From Paraphaeosphaeria minitans (taxonomy: Eukaryota > Ascomycota > Dothideomycetes > Pleosporales > Didymosphaeriaceae): a stretch of 64,000 nt of DNA. The stretch is from contig WJXW01000004.1 of assembly GCA_015832175.1 (NCBI GenBank), forward strand, positions 62,001 through 126,000, read 5' to 3'. Positions 46,766 through 57,922 of the stretch are shown piece after piece (position 1 is the first letter of the stretch; the number at the start of each line of letters is the position of its first letter). A program made the translations under genes and the position numbers. The notes under the pieces are model-generated. The model did not search any database, had not been told where the DNA came from, and saw only the letters and a program-made list of their open reading frames with translations.

Positions 46766-47304
46766 TGGGACGGAAGGAAGGAGCGAGCGAGCGAGAGAGG
46801 GAGAGAGAGGGAGAGAGAGGGAGAGAGAGCACAGAAGGACAGGACAGACGCGAAAGACTCCACCACCAGCTCCAGCGGAGATGAAGAAGAGCAGCGCACT
46901 TTGACGTACATCTAGTCGATAGGTAGGTAAGCAGGATCGAGGCAACGGTCGGCAGCAGCCCGAATCGCGACGAATGTGCAATGGCTGCCCGAGCGCGCAG
47001 GTGCGGGACGGGCGCAGCGAGACAGCAGGGACGGGGGTCCGGCGCACAAAAGAATAGGTAACAAGAGGTTTGCGAAGGGTGCTGGGGTGGCCCCGGGGGG
47101 CGATGGGGGGCGATGGGCAGACGGCCACGGCAGCAAGTGGGGGTGGAAGCGATGCTGTGGTTGTGAGGCTGCAGGCTGCAGGAGAGGGGCAGCTGGACGG
47201 TCCGGTGAGAGGAGACGGCGGGTGCGAGCGTGGCACTGGAGCGGCGGGCGTGGAGGCGTGGAGGCGGGAGAGGGGAAAGGCAGCCGACTGGAGAAATAGG
47301 GATA

Positions 47305-47432
47305 TGGTGAGGTGGTGGTGGTGGTCGTCGCGGTGGTCGTGGTCCTGGCTGTGGTCGTGGTCGTGGTCAGGTCGTGGGCCTGGTCCTGGTCCTGGTCCTG
47401 GCTGTGGTCGTGGTCGTGGTCAGGTCCTGTGG
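47305..47432. repeat. Low-complexity GGT/GTC-rich repeat
   Basis: Imperfect trinucleotide and hexanucleotide runs (ggtggtggt, ggtcgtggtcgtggtc, ggtcctggtcctggtcctgg), with a block of about 45 bp partly repeated. Upstream of the DUF8035 gene. Confidence 0.8.
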
Positions 47433-47893
47433 GCATAGGTAGGTACCTAGGTAGGTCTAGGTAGGGACTTTGAAGCAAGTTGCGATGACGCCAACCGCCT
47501 ACCGCACCGGGGGTTGATTGGCGCGGGGGGAAGAGGGGCGCAAAAAAAGGTCACCAGTCGCCAGTCGCCAGTCGCTTCGACAGACTAGATACTATGTAGG
47601 CATCTACCTACAGTAACCCGCGACTACATTTACGCAGTAGACCATCCACCTACCTACGACTACATTTACACAGTAGACCATCCACCTACGCCTACATTTA
47701 CACAGTACGGTCCGCTATGGGCTCACCAGCTGGCAGCTACACGGTACCGTACACAGCACACCGGAATTACCGACTTCCTTGTCCACCATCAGTGGAGCAG
47801 TCGCCTGTTCTTCCTAGGCCGCAAAAGCCCACCGCGCTTTGACTTGCCCGTCTGTCGTTCCTTCCGCAACGAGACACGGGCTGCTTTCCGCTG

Positions 47894-47966
47894 TCACGTC
47901 GGGTCACGTCGGGTCACGTCGGGTCACGTCGGGTCACGTCGGGTCACGTCGGGTCACGTCGGGTCA
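47894..47966. repeat. Decamer tandem array gggtcacgtc, about 7 copies
   Basis: Six perfect units at 47901-47960, a partial unit before (tcacgtc) and a partial after (gggtca). Each unit carries a TCACGTC core, similar to sites of bZIP/bHLH transcription factors. Located 1.1 kb upstream of the DUF8035 start. Confidence 0.95.
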
Positions 47967-48396
47967 ACGTCTGCCCCCGGCCTGCCTCACTTTGCTGCCC
48001 TCTCCCTGTCGCTGCCCAACTAGTGCACCGCCCACTGCCCACCGCCCACCGTCGCCACATCTCCAACTTGGGGACCGCCTCACTCATTTCCCGTCCAGTG
48101 CGGCCCGACGACGAGAAAAACTTCTTCATGCCTACACGGACACGTATACCCGTCGCCTCCTTCACCTCTCACCCAGGGCCAGCCGTGCACCCCCCATCCG
48201 GACCCTGCGCCCGCCTCACGCCTCCTCTACATGCTGCACGTCTGAGCGCCTTCCCTTCGATGCGGCTGCAAAACACCACGAAAGGGTAGACGCATGGGAT
48301 CGCGAAGAGGCTGCTAGATGCCGGAAGGGGCGTCATCCTCTTGTACCGGATGGACGGCTTGGTTGACCCTGATGTTTAGTCTAATCTGGAAGCAGG

Positions 48397-48478
48397 GAAA
48401 TGCTTCCTCGCCTATGCCTTCGCCTTGCCTCCGCCAGGAAATGCTTCCTCGTCTATGCCTTCGCCTTGCCTCCGCTAG
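48397..48478. repeat. 41-bp tandem duplication
   Basis: Two units (48397-48437 and 48438-48478) beginning gaaatgcttcctcg that differ at only two positions. The frame atgcttcctcg... is short and not supported as coding. Confidence 0.92.
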
Positions 48479-48479
48479 G

Positions 48480-49400
48480 AAAGGCTCCATCTAGTCTCGC
48501 GCCAAACGAGCAAAGAGAGGCCGCAATGACACGTCGTGGATACGCTGGGTGCCCGCTGGCCTCGTACACAGTACACATGGTGGCGAGTGCTTGCCCAAGA
48601 GAGCCAATGAGGAGCGACCACTACAAAGTGAGTTGGAATGGATACCCATGCCGGACAGATATCAACTGCGGAAGCCGGTGAGGGTATGCAAGTGCTGTGT
48701 AAACGCCAGCCGGGACCGGCCGGTGAAGACACGCAGGCCATGCGTAAACGAGACGCCAGAAGGTCACATTCCTTCCGCCCCATCTGCTCCGTGAATGCCA
48801 TCAAGCCAATCGCTGTCACCACAATCTTGACGATGCCGTGCACGCCAGTAGCGAACAGCCCGGCCGAGGGGCCCAGGAGGCCAACCGTTGAGAAGATCTG
48901 AGGCGCGTAGTGGTTGATTCTGGATCCACACATCAGCAGACTACTCGGCTGATCCTTTGCGTGACGTTGCTTGCGAGTGGAAGTCTTTGACAATCTCATC
49001 GAGTTCTTGCAAGACGTCGGCATCGTCGACAGGTTTCGCGCGTAAAGATCAGAGCCTTCTTGCGCCCGAACGTGTCACTGACGGAAAACGAGGACATTGC
49101 TCCGAAGAAGCAGCCAGCCTATTGCGAAGTGAATACTGGTGAATCCCAGCACGCTGATAGGTTGGTCGTGCTTGAAGAACCGACGCAATGTTGCCCTGTA
49201 GATTGCTGAAGTCGGGGCTCTCCTTGTTCAGATCAAACGAGTGCTGGAAGGCGTCCATTGTGAGATCCCGCCTGTCGTGATTAGAAGCAGCCAAAGCATG
49301 CAGTCCATCATCACCAACCAATCAGACCCGTGTTCCACCCAAAGAGCATCCCCCCAAATGAGGCGACAGCCGTCAAGATATACCTACGCTCTCCGACACC
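48480..49400 (-). pseudogene. Decayed MFS sugar transporter
   Basis: Minus-strand pieces of a major facilitator sugar permease (HXT/quinate-permease type). N-terminal helix: ILTAVASFGGMLFGWNTGLIG at about 49335-49395. Next MDAFQHSFDLNKESPDF and LQGNIASVLQA at 49170-49260. The inter-helix signature VSDTFGRKKAL at 49051-49081 is in a different frame. Then INHYAPQIFSTVGLLGPSAG and GLFATGVHGIVKIV, the helix 7-8 region, at 48770-48920, ending in MGRK. Frame changes, stops and loss of most of helices 3-6 and of everything after helix 8 show a dead gene. Base composition is normal, so decay was not mainly by RIP. Confidence 0.65.
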
Positions 49401-49823
49401 TACTGCACGATATCCGACCACACAGCCTTGAGATCGGATTTCGCCATCTTGCGCAGTGCATCAGCCAATTCGCACAAGTTTCCAGTGGTTCAAATTGCCG
49501 TCTTCCCCATCACAATGGCGATACAGGTCCCAAAAAAGAGTTTCGTCGATACGGGCGACCGTTGAGGAAGTCCGGGTATTCATACTCAGATGAGCACAGC
49601 ATCGAAGCAGTGACAGGTTGACATACCAGTACATTCCCATTTTCATAGCATGCAATCATGCACAATGATTTCGTACAAAGGGAATGCGCAACGTTTCATT
49701 ACGTCATACATGCGTTAGGTGCCTGCCATATCCGAGGCTTCATGGAGCCTATGTATCCCTTGACTTGAGACACAACAGCAAATCTTATCAATTGACCTTC
49801 TCGAGTCACGCATACAGACAGAC
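49401..49823. promoter_or_regulatory. Upstream region of the P450 gene
   Basis: About 420 bp between the transporter remnant and the P450 start. No other coding signal. The start context is gacATGG. No TATA or operator could be assigned with confidence. Confidence 0.4.
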
Positions 49824-51464
49824 ATGGACGGTGCTACTCTGCTGTCCGTGATTCGTACACTGACTGTTGGGTTGGTGGTGCCTCTAGGTCTCATCTGCAC
49901 ATTCACGTATTGCACAACGCTTTACCGTTATCGCCTCGATGTTCGTAGGGCACCGGATGGTCAAGGGGAGGACCGAACTGCGCGGAGTCCACCACTGATG
50001 CCGTACGCTATCCCAAAGCTTGGCTCGACGATCGGCTTCAGCAACCAGACAGTGGGGAAATTCTGGACGTGGCTCAGGGTCCAAGCAGGGCGCTACGGCC
50101 AGGGTGCCTTCTCCATCATGCTTGCCGGAAAGCGAACACATTTCATCTATTCTGAAGATGGGCTGGCCGCGGTGTTCAGAAGCCGGCAGCTCTCTCGCGC
50201 AGTGCTGGACCGACAGCTTGCCGTGAATGTGCTCGGCATGTCGAAAGAAGATTCTTTCAAGGCGTTCCCGGATCGCACGGACGAGAAGGAGAAGATGACG
50301 ACCGAACGACTACACTCAGATCACTTGCTGAACTCGGCTGCAGTAAATTCACTGACTGAAAGGTTTATGGAAACATTCCAGGGGCAGCTGGACGGGGACA
50401 CCTGCCTCAAAGATGGCCTAGACACCAATCTATATGAGTGGCTGTGGCATCACGTCTTTCGTGCTTCATCAACAGCACTCTGTGGAAGCACACTTCTCGA
50501 GATGAACCCCGATTTCGACCTAGATTACCGTACTTGGGAGGACAACCTGCTGGGCCTCCTCTTTGGGACACCGCGACTGTTCGCACGACAGGCGTACCGC
50601 GCACGGGACGCATGCGTGGAGAAGCTGGAAAAGTGGTTGCAAGCGGGATACCAGCACCCCCTGAAAGAAGGAGAAGATCCATCCTGGACACCCGACTCCG
50701 GTGCTCGGATCATGCGTCGACGGCACGATCTCTACAAGCAGCGTGATCTGAGTATACACGGACAGGCTGGATGGGACCTCATCTTCCTGGCCGGCATCTT
50801 GTCAAACGCCACCCCCGCGGCTGGTTGGCTGCTGCTGCATATACTTTCGCCCACAAGTGCACCCGACTTCCGCCAACGTATCATGCAGGAATTGGAGGCG
50901 TGTAAACAGTCTGATGGTTCCATAGACGTCCCGGCTTTGACCCACTTACCTCTCCTCAATTCTGCCTTCCACGAAGTGCTCCGGCTATACGTCGATCTGA
51001 TTGTCGTGCGGCAGGTTGACAACTCAGTAGCACTCGGCACACACTATGTGAGGGAAGGCGAGCAGGTCATGGCGCCCACCTGGATGACCCATCGGAACCC
51101 CGTGTTCTTTGCTCGGCCCGAAGTTTTCGACCCAGAGCGCTTTACGACTACAAACTCTGTGACAGGAGAGCTGGGCTACAGCACGACAGGCCTGGGTACC
51201 TCTTACTTCCCATTTGGAGGCGGCCACTACATGTGCCCAGGAAGGGTATTCGCCAAGCAAGAAGTGCTTGGTACTATTGCGGTGTTGTTACTCAACTTTG
51301 ACGTCACCTTCACAAGTTTCATGAAGGATGCAAAGGGTGGTTGGACTGAAGGGGGCACAGATGACTTTCCCACGATCAGACGTGGCTTCGCCGGCAACCA
51401 GGTAGTCGGCATCGAAGGTGACATGCGGGTATGCATTGTCAGACGTCCGCCAGTGACTAAATGA
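49824..51464 (+). CDS. Cytochrome P450, CYP7/CYP8-like, 546 aa, single exon
   Basis: Membrane-anchored haem monooxygenase or isomerase. One N-terminal hydrophobic helix (residues about 5-31, LLSVIRTLTVGLVVPLGLIC), a proline-containing hinge, then the P450 fold. Seen motifs: I-helix AGILSNATPAAGW with Asn328 where most P450s have the AGxDT group; K-helix ExxR (Glu384-Arg387 in HEVLRLY); PERF-type DPERF; haem loop FPFGGGHYMCPGR with Cys471. The Asn-x-x-Pro-A I-helix resembles CYP7 sterol hydroxylases and CYP8 prostacyclin-synthase-like enzymes, so the substrate may be a sterol, fatty acid or peroxide; this is inference. No introns are needed. It lies between a dead transporter and a convergent dehydrogenase whose stop is 70 bp away. 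Confidence 0.93.
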   Translation: MDGATLLSVIRTLTVGLVVPLGLICTFTYCTTLYRYRLDVRRAPDGQGEDRTARSPPLMPYAIPKLGSTIGFSNQTVGKFWTWLRVQAGRYGQGAFSIMLAGKRTHFIYSEDGLAAVFRSRQLSRAVLDRQLAVNVLGMSKEDSFKAFPDRTDEKEKMTTERLHSDHLLNSAAVNSLTERFMETFQGQLDGDTCLKDGLDTNLYEWLWHHVFRASSTALCGSTLLEMNPDFDLDYRTWEDNLLGLLFGTPRLFARQAYRARDACVEKLEKWLQAGYQHPLKEGEDPSWTPDSGARIMRRRHDLYKQRDLSIHGQAGWDLIFLAGILSNATPAAGWLLLHILSPTSAPDFRQRIMQELEACKQSDGSIDVPALTHLPLLNSAFHEVLRLYVDLIVVRQVDNSVALGTHYVREGEQVMAPTWMTHRNPVFFARPEVFDPERFTTTNSVTGELGYSTTGLGTSYFPFGGGHYMCPGRVFAKQEVLGTIAVLLLNFDVTFTSFMKDAKGGWTEGGTDDFPTIRRGFAGNQVVGIEGDMRVCIVRRPPVTK

Positions 51465-51533
51465 AGAACCAGGCTCTATTCAAGTTCCTAAAAAAACACC
51501 ATCGCTCGTCAAATACAGCATCTCTCGCATTCT

Positions 51534-52589
51534 TCATCTCTTGGTGGCATCTTCCTTCTGTTCCGGTACCTGTGTCAACAACCTATCGCTTTGTATCGCC
51601 GATTTCAGGTTGTCCAGAACCAGAAGCTCCATGTCACGCTGCGTTTCGTACGTCGCAGTACCCATGTGGGGTAACAAAACGACATTCTCCGCCTCGAGCA
51701 GCCCGGGGTGGATCTTGGGCTCCTCCTCAAAGACGTCGAGCCCTGCACTCCAGACTTTTCCGCTCTTCAACGCATCCACCAAAGCTGCCTCGTCAATCAG
51801 ACGTCCACGCGCAGTGTTGACGATGATGATCCCGTCTTTCATCTTCTCGAATTCTCGCTTCCCGATGATATGTCTCGTGGAAGGGTTGAGCGACAGATTC
51901 AGACTAAGCACGTCCGAGGTCGCAAGCAGCTCGTCGAAAGTCACATACTTTGCACCTTCCTCCTTCTCCGCTGGCAGTTGCGTCCGGTTGTGATACTGGA
52001 TCCTCATGCCGAACGCCTTTGCGCGCTGTGCCACGGCGGCACCGATGCCCCCCATCCCCAAGATCCCCAGCACCTTGTTCTTGGGGTCGTGCCCGAGCGC
52101 AAAGTTACCGCGCCATTTGCCTGCAAGCCAGATCAGCTAACGCTCCGTGGCCGTAACGGTTCCCAGCGCACCTTGCCTGACGGCCTGGAAAGACGGCGTG
52201 ATGTTCCTCAGCGCGCCCAGCATCAGGAACAGGGTCACGTCCGCCGTCGCATCGTCCACGGCAATGGGCGTGCTGCTGACCGCGATCCCGCGCTCCGTGC
52301 ACGCCGGCACGTCGATGTTGTCGTAGCCCGCGCCGTTGTGGCATATGAACTTCAGCGTCTTCGGCAGCGCATCCAGGAGCTCGGCGTCGAAGTTGCCGGT
52401 GCATTTGTTCGAATCGTTGGACCGGTATAGAGCGTGGATGCCCTCGAACGCGCCGGATCTACATCTGGAGAGGAACTCGTTGCGCGTGCCGGAGGGGTAC
52501 TCGTACAGCGTCTCGGCGACTTGTCCGAGTTGCTCCCACTCTTTCCGCGCGTGCGTGAGGGCGCCGATGAGGAGGGCGGCTCGTGTCAT
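51534..52589 (-). CDS. D-isomer-specific 2-hydroxyacid dehydrogenase, 334 aa
   Basis: NAD(P)-dependent oxidoreductase that interconverts 2-oxoacids and D-2-hydroxyacids; closest in style to fungal glyoxylate/hydroxypyruvate reductases (yeast Gor1). Exons 52172-52589 and 51534-52120; the 51-bp intron (GTGCGC...TTGCAG) is required, because reading through it meets a stop, and splicing restores the family sequence QGKWRGNFALGHDP. Motifs: GILGMGGIGAAVA (NAD-binding Rossmann turn), NTARGRLID (catalytic Arg), LDVFEEEP (Glu) and LLPHMGTAT (catalytic His). Start MTRAALLIGALTHA at 52589. No targeting signal is apparent. Convergent with the P450 gene. A metabolic link between the two is not shown. Confidence 0.93.
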
Positions 52590-53324
52590 TTTTATTTTTT
52601 ATTTTTTTTTACTGGCAGAGTGGAGGAGAGAAGATGCGATTGGCAAGAGTTACGGGAGTGCCACATGTTCAGGAGGGCAGGGGCGCGAGGGTCCTTATCA
52701 CGTCGACGTTGCGTCTGCGGTCGGCGACAATGCCGATGCCGGTTGAAGTCAGCCCGGTCTCGATTGGTTTGCTGGGTGGAAACCTTCCCCCGCATTTGTG
52801 GGGAGCAAACGCCGACGATCAACGAACCTACATGGATAGACTATCTATGCTTTCGGCGAGGAACGTAGAAATTGGCCTGTAAAAACTACCCGGCTATCGC
52901 AAAGCTTCATCCTGATTGTCCTGCTGTGCATGTTGCTTGTAGGAAAGCCCACCCTTTTTTTTTCCTCTTTTAGATGTAGCATGAAAGGGAACAGCGTAGA
53001 CTTTGGATGCTAACTTCTGCGGTATCGGACAGTCAAGGCATGATGTGTGGGAGGTAAGTTGGTAGTCTAGTCGATTGGCAGGTAATAGCTAACAGCAAAC
53101 ATAACATCCATCGCTCGACCGCTAAACGATGCCCGCGACCGCTCATCGATCTGCGTTCACGGCTCATAATTCGTGCCAACACCACACGGGCCAGTCCCGC
53201 ATGAACCGATTGTTCCAATAGTCTCAAACACCTTGCAAAAAAAGCCCTCGCCATCATGACTCAGTCTACCCACGCCCTCACCATCCTAGCCCAGTCCACA
53301 CTTTCTTCCCATCCGCGGTAATTC
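52590..53324. promoter_or_regulatory. Intergenic region upstream of the dehydrogenase
   Basis: 735 bp. A T-rich run (about 52588-52611) lies immediately upstream of the dehydrogenase ATG, i.e. an A-rich leader on its strand. The right end holds the 3' region of the Trm3-like gene. No gene is seen; small frames on both strands lack domains. Confidence 0.45.
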
Positions 53325-56300
53325 TCAATGCTGCCCCTTCCCAGCCCACTCCCGCCACCACTCGTACACCGCGATTCCCCCTGCCGTTTGTACGTTGAGA
53401 CTGCGCGTCACGCCCACGGTCCGGATCTCGACGCACCGGTCCAGCACGGCGAGCACCTCCGCTGTGATACCGCTGCGCTCGGCGCCCAACACGAGAACAC
53501 ACTTTTTGGGAAGCTCACCCGGGCCTTCGTCCCCTAGCATGCCGCTGCGATCAGTCTGCTCGATGCCCACGACTTTGTAACCTTCTCTCTTCTTCTGTAG
53601 CAGGAAGTCTGGGATGCGCGGGACGGGCAGTTCGTGGATGGGGAGGTGTTTCTCGCTGGTGACGGATGTCGCAAGGAAGTCTTTATGAGAGGTAGCGCGG
53701 AGGGAGGATATGTAGAGGGAGTGGAGGCCGAAGGATTCGGATATGCCTGGACTGGAGATTAATACAGGGACGTGGAAGGGGCACGGAAGAGGGAGAGGAG
53801 GCACATACGGCTTAGACCACCCAAATTTGTCGGATTGTCAATTAGTGAGGCAACGAGGATGACGGAGGCAGGTCGTGTGTTTTGCGCCGAGGAGGGGCCA
53901 GGGTTGGGAAGGAGGGAGGCGATGTCGAATCCGGATTTTGTTTGGTGAAAGGTTGGTGTCGATGAGGTCTCTGCGACAGGCGCTGATGCTTCGGGCGTTG
54001 TGGCTGGCTTCTTCCAGGCGGGGATGGTATGTTCGAAGTCGGCGGCTGAAAGTGGGTGGCCGATGGGTACGCGGGGAGGTTCGGCATGGTGCTCAGATGG
54101 ATGATGAGAGTCGGACTCGGCAAGCGCGAGAAAGTCTTCGTGGGCGACATACTCCATGTCTGGTGTCTCAATTTTGAGATAGCGCCCCTGGAAGATTTTG
54201 GTGAGCGTAAAGTCCTTCACAGCATCTAGCTTGAGCGTGCGGATTGTGGACGGCGGAGCGGCGAACTTGTCGAGGCCACGGACATGCTGGTCCAAAGCGA
54301 CGAATGCCGGGTTCTCAATGATGGACGTCCAACCCCTTTCTCCGGCGAGATTGAACAGAGTGGGGAAACACCAATGTGCTTCGTGCCGTATGTGGACCTT
54401 CGAGCTCGCAGAAAATGGGATGAGCTGGACCATGAGCTTTAGCGCGAAGGCTTCGGAGTCCAAAAACGGAGCTGCAAGTAGAGCCAATTTCATGAGACTT
54501 GCAATGTGGACGGGGCTGTTCTCGTCGAGGCGCGCAAGATCGTCGAGGATGCGATGGGCTTTTGATGGAAAGCGGTAGTAGATGCGGGTGATGGTCCACT
54601 CGAGCAGATGTCGGTATCTTGGCCAGGGTTCAATAACCAAGGCATGCATGAAAGATCCCAGGTACCAGTCGGCATCCTCTTGGCTTATGCACGATTCCGT
54701 CAAGAGTAGCATGACCTGCAGCTGGAAGACATTCTTCGACTTGCTGATGATTGGAATGGGTGCTTTCTGCGTCCTCCAGGGTTCTAGAAGGCGCTTCATA
54801 ACCCGTTTTGCAAGGTCGAGTTGATCCTCCGGGATGCGGTTTAGTATATCTATCAGCGCTGCGTACCCCGTCCATTCGCGTTGTCCGTAGTATGCTTCAA
54901 AATCGCGGTGACGAACATGCTTTCCGTTGTTCAACAGAGGCAAATGCTCTTGCAATTGCTCCGCAGCAATCACTTCGAACAGAAACTCCTTCTTGGGGAC
55001 CGGAGGACTTTCGATGAATCGAACGAAAAAATCCTCAAAAGGTAGTAGATTCAGTAGCTCAGGATGTAGAAAAGAAGCTTTGCGGAGAGAAGTTGCCAAG
55101 CATGACACCAAATACGTTCTGCCTTCTGTGAACCGGTGCAAGGTGGTCAGCACCTTCGTGAGTAATGCCGTCAGATCGGCCGAAGTTCCGGAGCCGTCTT
55201 GTTCCCGACGTAGACACGTGAAAATAGTAACTGGATGGAAGTAAAGAGGTGCAAGTCGGAGGGCGACGGGACGTGGATAGTCTTGTCTGTCCGCCTCTTC
55301 CCACAATGCGTCTAGTATTTGGAGAAGCTCCTCTGACACAAGCGACTCGGGAGGGCCGGTCTCCAATAGGCTAGTAATACGGGCACACTGAGGTGCAAAT
55401 TTGTCGTTTTGAATAATCTTATGCCGGGAACCATCGAGTTCCGCAAGGAAACTTTTCAAAGTAGCCGAACTCCCTGTGCCGCCCTTAGGCGCCTCCTGCG
55501 AATGTGAAAGATCTGTACTATATTCAGTCGTGCTCTGTACACTTCCAATTGTTCTGTCCAGGAAGGCCTGGACGGGGACGAAATCGGAGTCCGATATTTG
55601 TGGACTTCGATATGCACAGAGCTCCGCACAATAAATACGACATAAGTCAGCAGCAATCTCTGGTAGTGCGGGCATTCTGGATATTGCAAGGATGTTTGCC
55701 ATTTCTGCTATATCCAGAAGAACGCATCCTTGGTTGATGCCTTTGAGTAGTCCTTCCAAGAGGTAGAGGACCGATGGTGAGAAAATTCGACCTCCAGTAT
55801 CCGAAATGTATTGCAGAACACCCTTGATGATGACATGTTTCGCTGAAATGGCAGACTGCTGCTGCAGGTCGGGACTAACAGCCTCAATTTCTGAATTCGT
55901 ACCTGGCGCTGCCATGAGAAGTCTAGCAAAGGCCTGGGCAAGAGCTGTTCCATGGGAGCATGTGGTCGAACTACGAGTCGACGCAAGTGATGAGGTGAAG
56001 AGACTACCCTGGGTGGCCCATGGAAGAAACCCGTCAGTGATGAAAGAAGTGTGAGTAGCACATGCTTCCGGTTGCGAAATGGCATAGTGTAAGTACCAGT
56101 TACCGACCAGCTTCCTGACACCTTCCTGAATTTTTGGGTTGAGAGCCGCGGTTAGAAGAGCAGTTGTCCAGGTCGGAGATATCAACGATGCCGATCCAAA
56201 AAGCGTCGTAAGTTCAGGGAGACAAGCTTGCACCTGATTGGGGTATCGATCTAAAACGATGATCTCGAACAATGCACAGTATTTCTTGTACTGTTCTACG

Positions 56301-57410
56301 ATAGAATCTTTCTTGCTGATAACAAACGTCATCTCAGGCGCCTCAAAACTTCGTTGACAGATGATCAACGATTGTTGTATGATGCCTAGACAATACTTGC
56401 GCTGGTCGGTCGTACCAGTTACAAGCCCGGTACGCAACGCAGACCAGTATTTCGGGGTGTAAACCTCGTCAGTCTCATTGGCATTTGCGTTCACATAGTG
56501 AATCCATTGAAACCAAGTCCGGAAAGCTTTACCGGCATTCTCAGAAAAGTAGTCCAGTGGAAGATTTTGAAAGCAACCAGAAAGGGAGTCCGAGAGGGCA
56601 CCAGGTAGAAGGACAGGCTTGTCCGGAGCATAACCACGCTGAATGCAGGACTCCGGGAGCTCCGCGGTGTTGAGCACAGTGACAGATTGTTTAGTCAACA
56701 AAGCAAGCAATGAAGATAGTGTGTCATGAATGGCTTCATCTATCTCATCTCTGCCGATACTTTTGATGAGCGAGGAGAGCAGCGCAGGCGTAATGTAATG
56801 GCACCGATCTTCAGGGAGCCAGTAAGAGCATTTGAGGAATCTGAGGCACGTTCGAACTTTCGGTATGTGCTCTTCTTTGGGTAGTACTGTCCCACGATAG
56901 CTGATTGTCCCATCCGAAGTAATCGAAGCATCGTCATCTGCGGCGACCGTTATATAGAGGGCGACAGCTTCGAACACTGCGAGGCCAAGTTCAGTGTTAC
57001 TGAGGGATATTTCTGCCAGCAAATAGAGGTGATCTTCGTCGTGGGTTTTTGAAGAGATGTACTTGAAAATGATATCGTCTAATATGCCGAAGGACTCCTT
57101 GTCCTGTCCGGTGTCAGTTGAGCTATGGACTAGTTTGACAGGCTTCAAAGACCCGTAGAATGATTCGTTTCGGAAGGTCAGAGGAACATGCCGCGGCTCA
57201 GAAGATCACCGAGCCGTTCAAACTCACATGTATAGATGATGGTTCTAGAGGTAACAGGCGAACGCAGATTCCTAACGCCTCGAGATCAATCAGACCTGAT
57301 GTGGAACTTTCAACTCTGCGCAAATAATGGTCAAATGCAGCCTCTTTAACCGATACATCCGCGAATTGAATGACCGATTCAATATCGCGATACGTATTTT
57401 CAGTAGCCAT
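53325..57410 (-). CDS. TRM3: Trm3-type tRNA (guanosine-2'-O)-methyltransferase, SpoU family, 1312 aa
   Basis: Large SPOUT methyltransferase homologous to yeast Trm3 and human TARBP1, which 2'-O-methylate G18 in the tRNA D-loop using S-adenosylmethionine. Exons 57228-57410, 53809-57142 and 53325-53746; introns of 85 and 62 bp. The long N-terminal part is a helical repeat region without clear motifs, as in Trm3. The catalytic domain is at the C-terminus: motif 1 SLIDNPTNLGGLSR, continued correctly only after the last splice (ISESFGLHSL), motif 2 VLVLGAERSGI, and motif 3 GVTRSLNVQTAGGIAVYEW, which form the trefoil knot. Start MATENTYRDIESVIQF at 57410. The first intron acceptor (TTTGAAG) is the less certain junction. 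Yeast Trm3 is 1436 aa. Divergent from the kinesin gene. Confidence 0.9.
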
Positions 57411-57922
57411 CTCGGCAGAGTTCCTACTTGACTCCTGTCTGGTCGTTCACCGTGGCACGTCTGAGTAGTTCCCAGACGCAACGTGATTGGCGGGGCAGTG
57501 GAATGCGCCCCAGCAACCGTTGCTGGGAATGAGCGGGAACAACTCCGCAAAACGGCCCTAGAATATCTCTTTGACCCTGCGCGCAATAGCCCTCGAACAC
57601 GTCGTCTTCTGTTGCGTTGTCCAGTGGGTTCTCTCGTCGCCGTGTGCATGCACCAAAATTTGGCGAGTTCGGTGTGGGGCCAGACGTGACGTCGCCGCAG
57701 CTTCCCCAGCAACGACTGTTGTGCTTTAGCTCCATTAGGCAACGCTAGCGCCTGCCTGTGCTGCAAGCACGACTGGAGAACGCATCGATGCACCTCTTTA
57801 ACATCCTCAGGTCGCGACAGCTCAGAGAACATCTTTTTTGGTTGCTGGAGAACACCATGAACCGGCGCATGTACGGAAGTTTGAGCACCGCTTCGGCGGT
57901 GTCGTTAAGAGCGAGCGAACCG
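57411..57922. promoter_or_regulatory. Divergent promoter region, Trm3-like gene / kinesin
   Basis: 512 bp between the two divergent start codons. Short overlapping frames here have no domain; the frame upstream of the kinesin start (from 57758) is open but its sequence is not kinesin-like. No specific transcription-factor site is assigned. Confidence 0.5.

Larger units (their letters stand above)
46766..48396. other. Upstream region of the DUF8035 gene, repeat-rich
   Basis: Contains GA-rich runs (about 46780-46830, probably 5' leader of the gene), a purine/GT-rich repeat (about 47305-47430), copies of the taggtacctaggtagg palindrome (47430-47465), repeated catccacctacg-type phrases (47595-47705) and a decamer array (47894-47966). 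No supported gene. Confidence 0.5.

Noticed and set aside
46766..47236. Upstream extension of the DUF8035 frame to 47236
   Set aside because: The added 157 residues are Pro/Ser/Leu low-complexity from GA- and GC-rich leader DNA. The start at 46765 gives a sensible N-terminus.
51708..52430. 240-codon plus-strand frame over the dehydrogenase gene
   Set aside because: Antisense shadow of a well-supported spliced gene with all catalytic motifs.
48475..52589. A secondary-metabolite gene cluster
   Set aside because: No backbone synthase or regulator is present; one P450, one dehydrogenase and a dead transporter are not enough.
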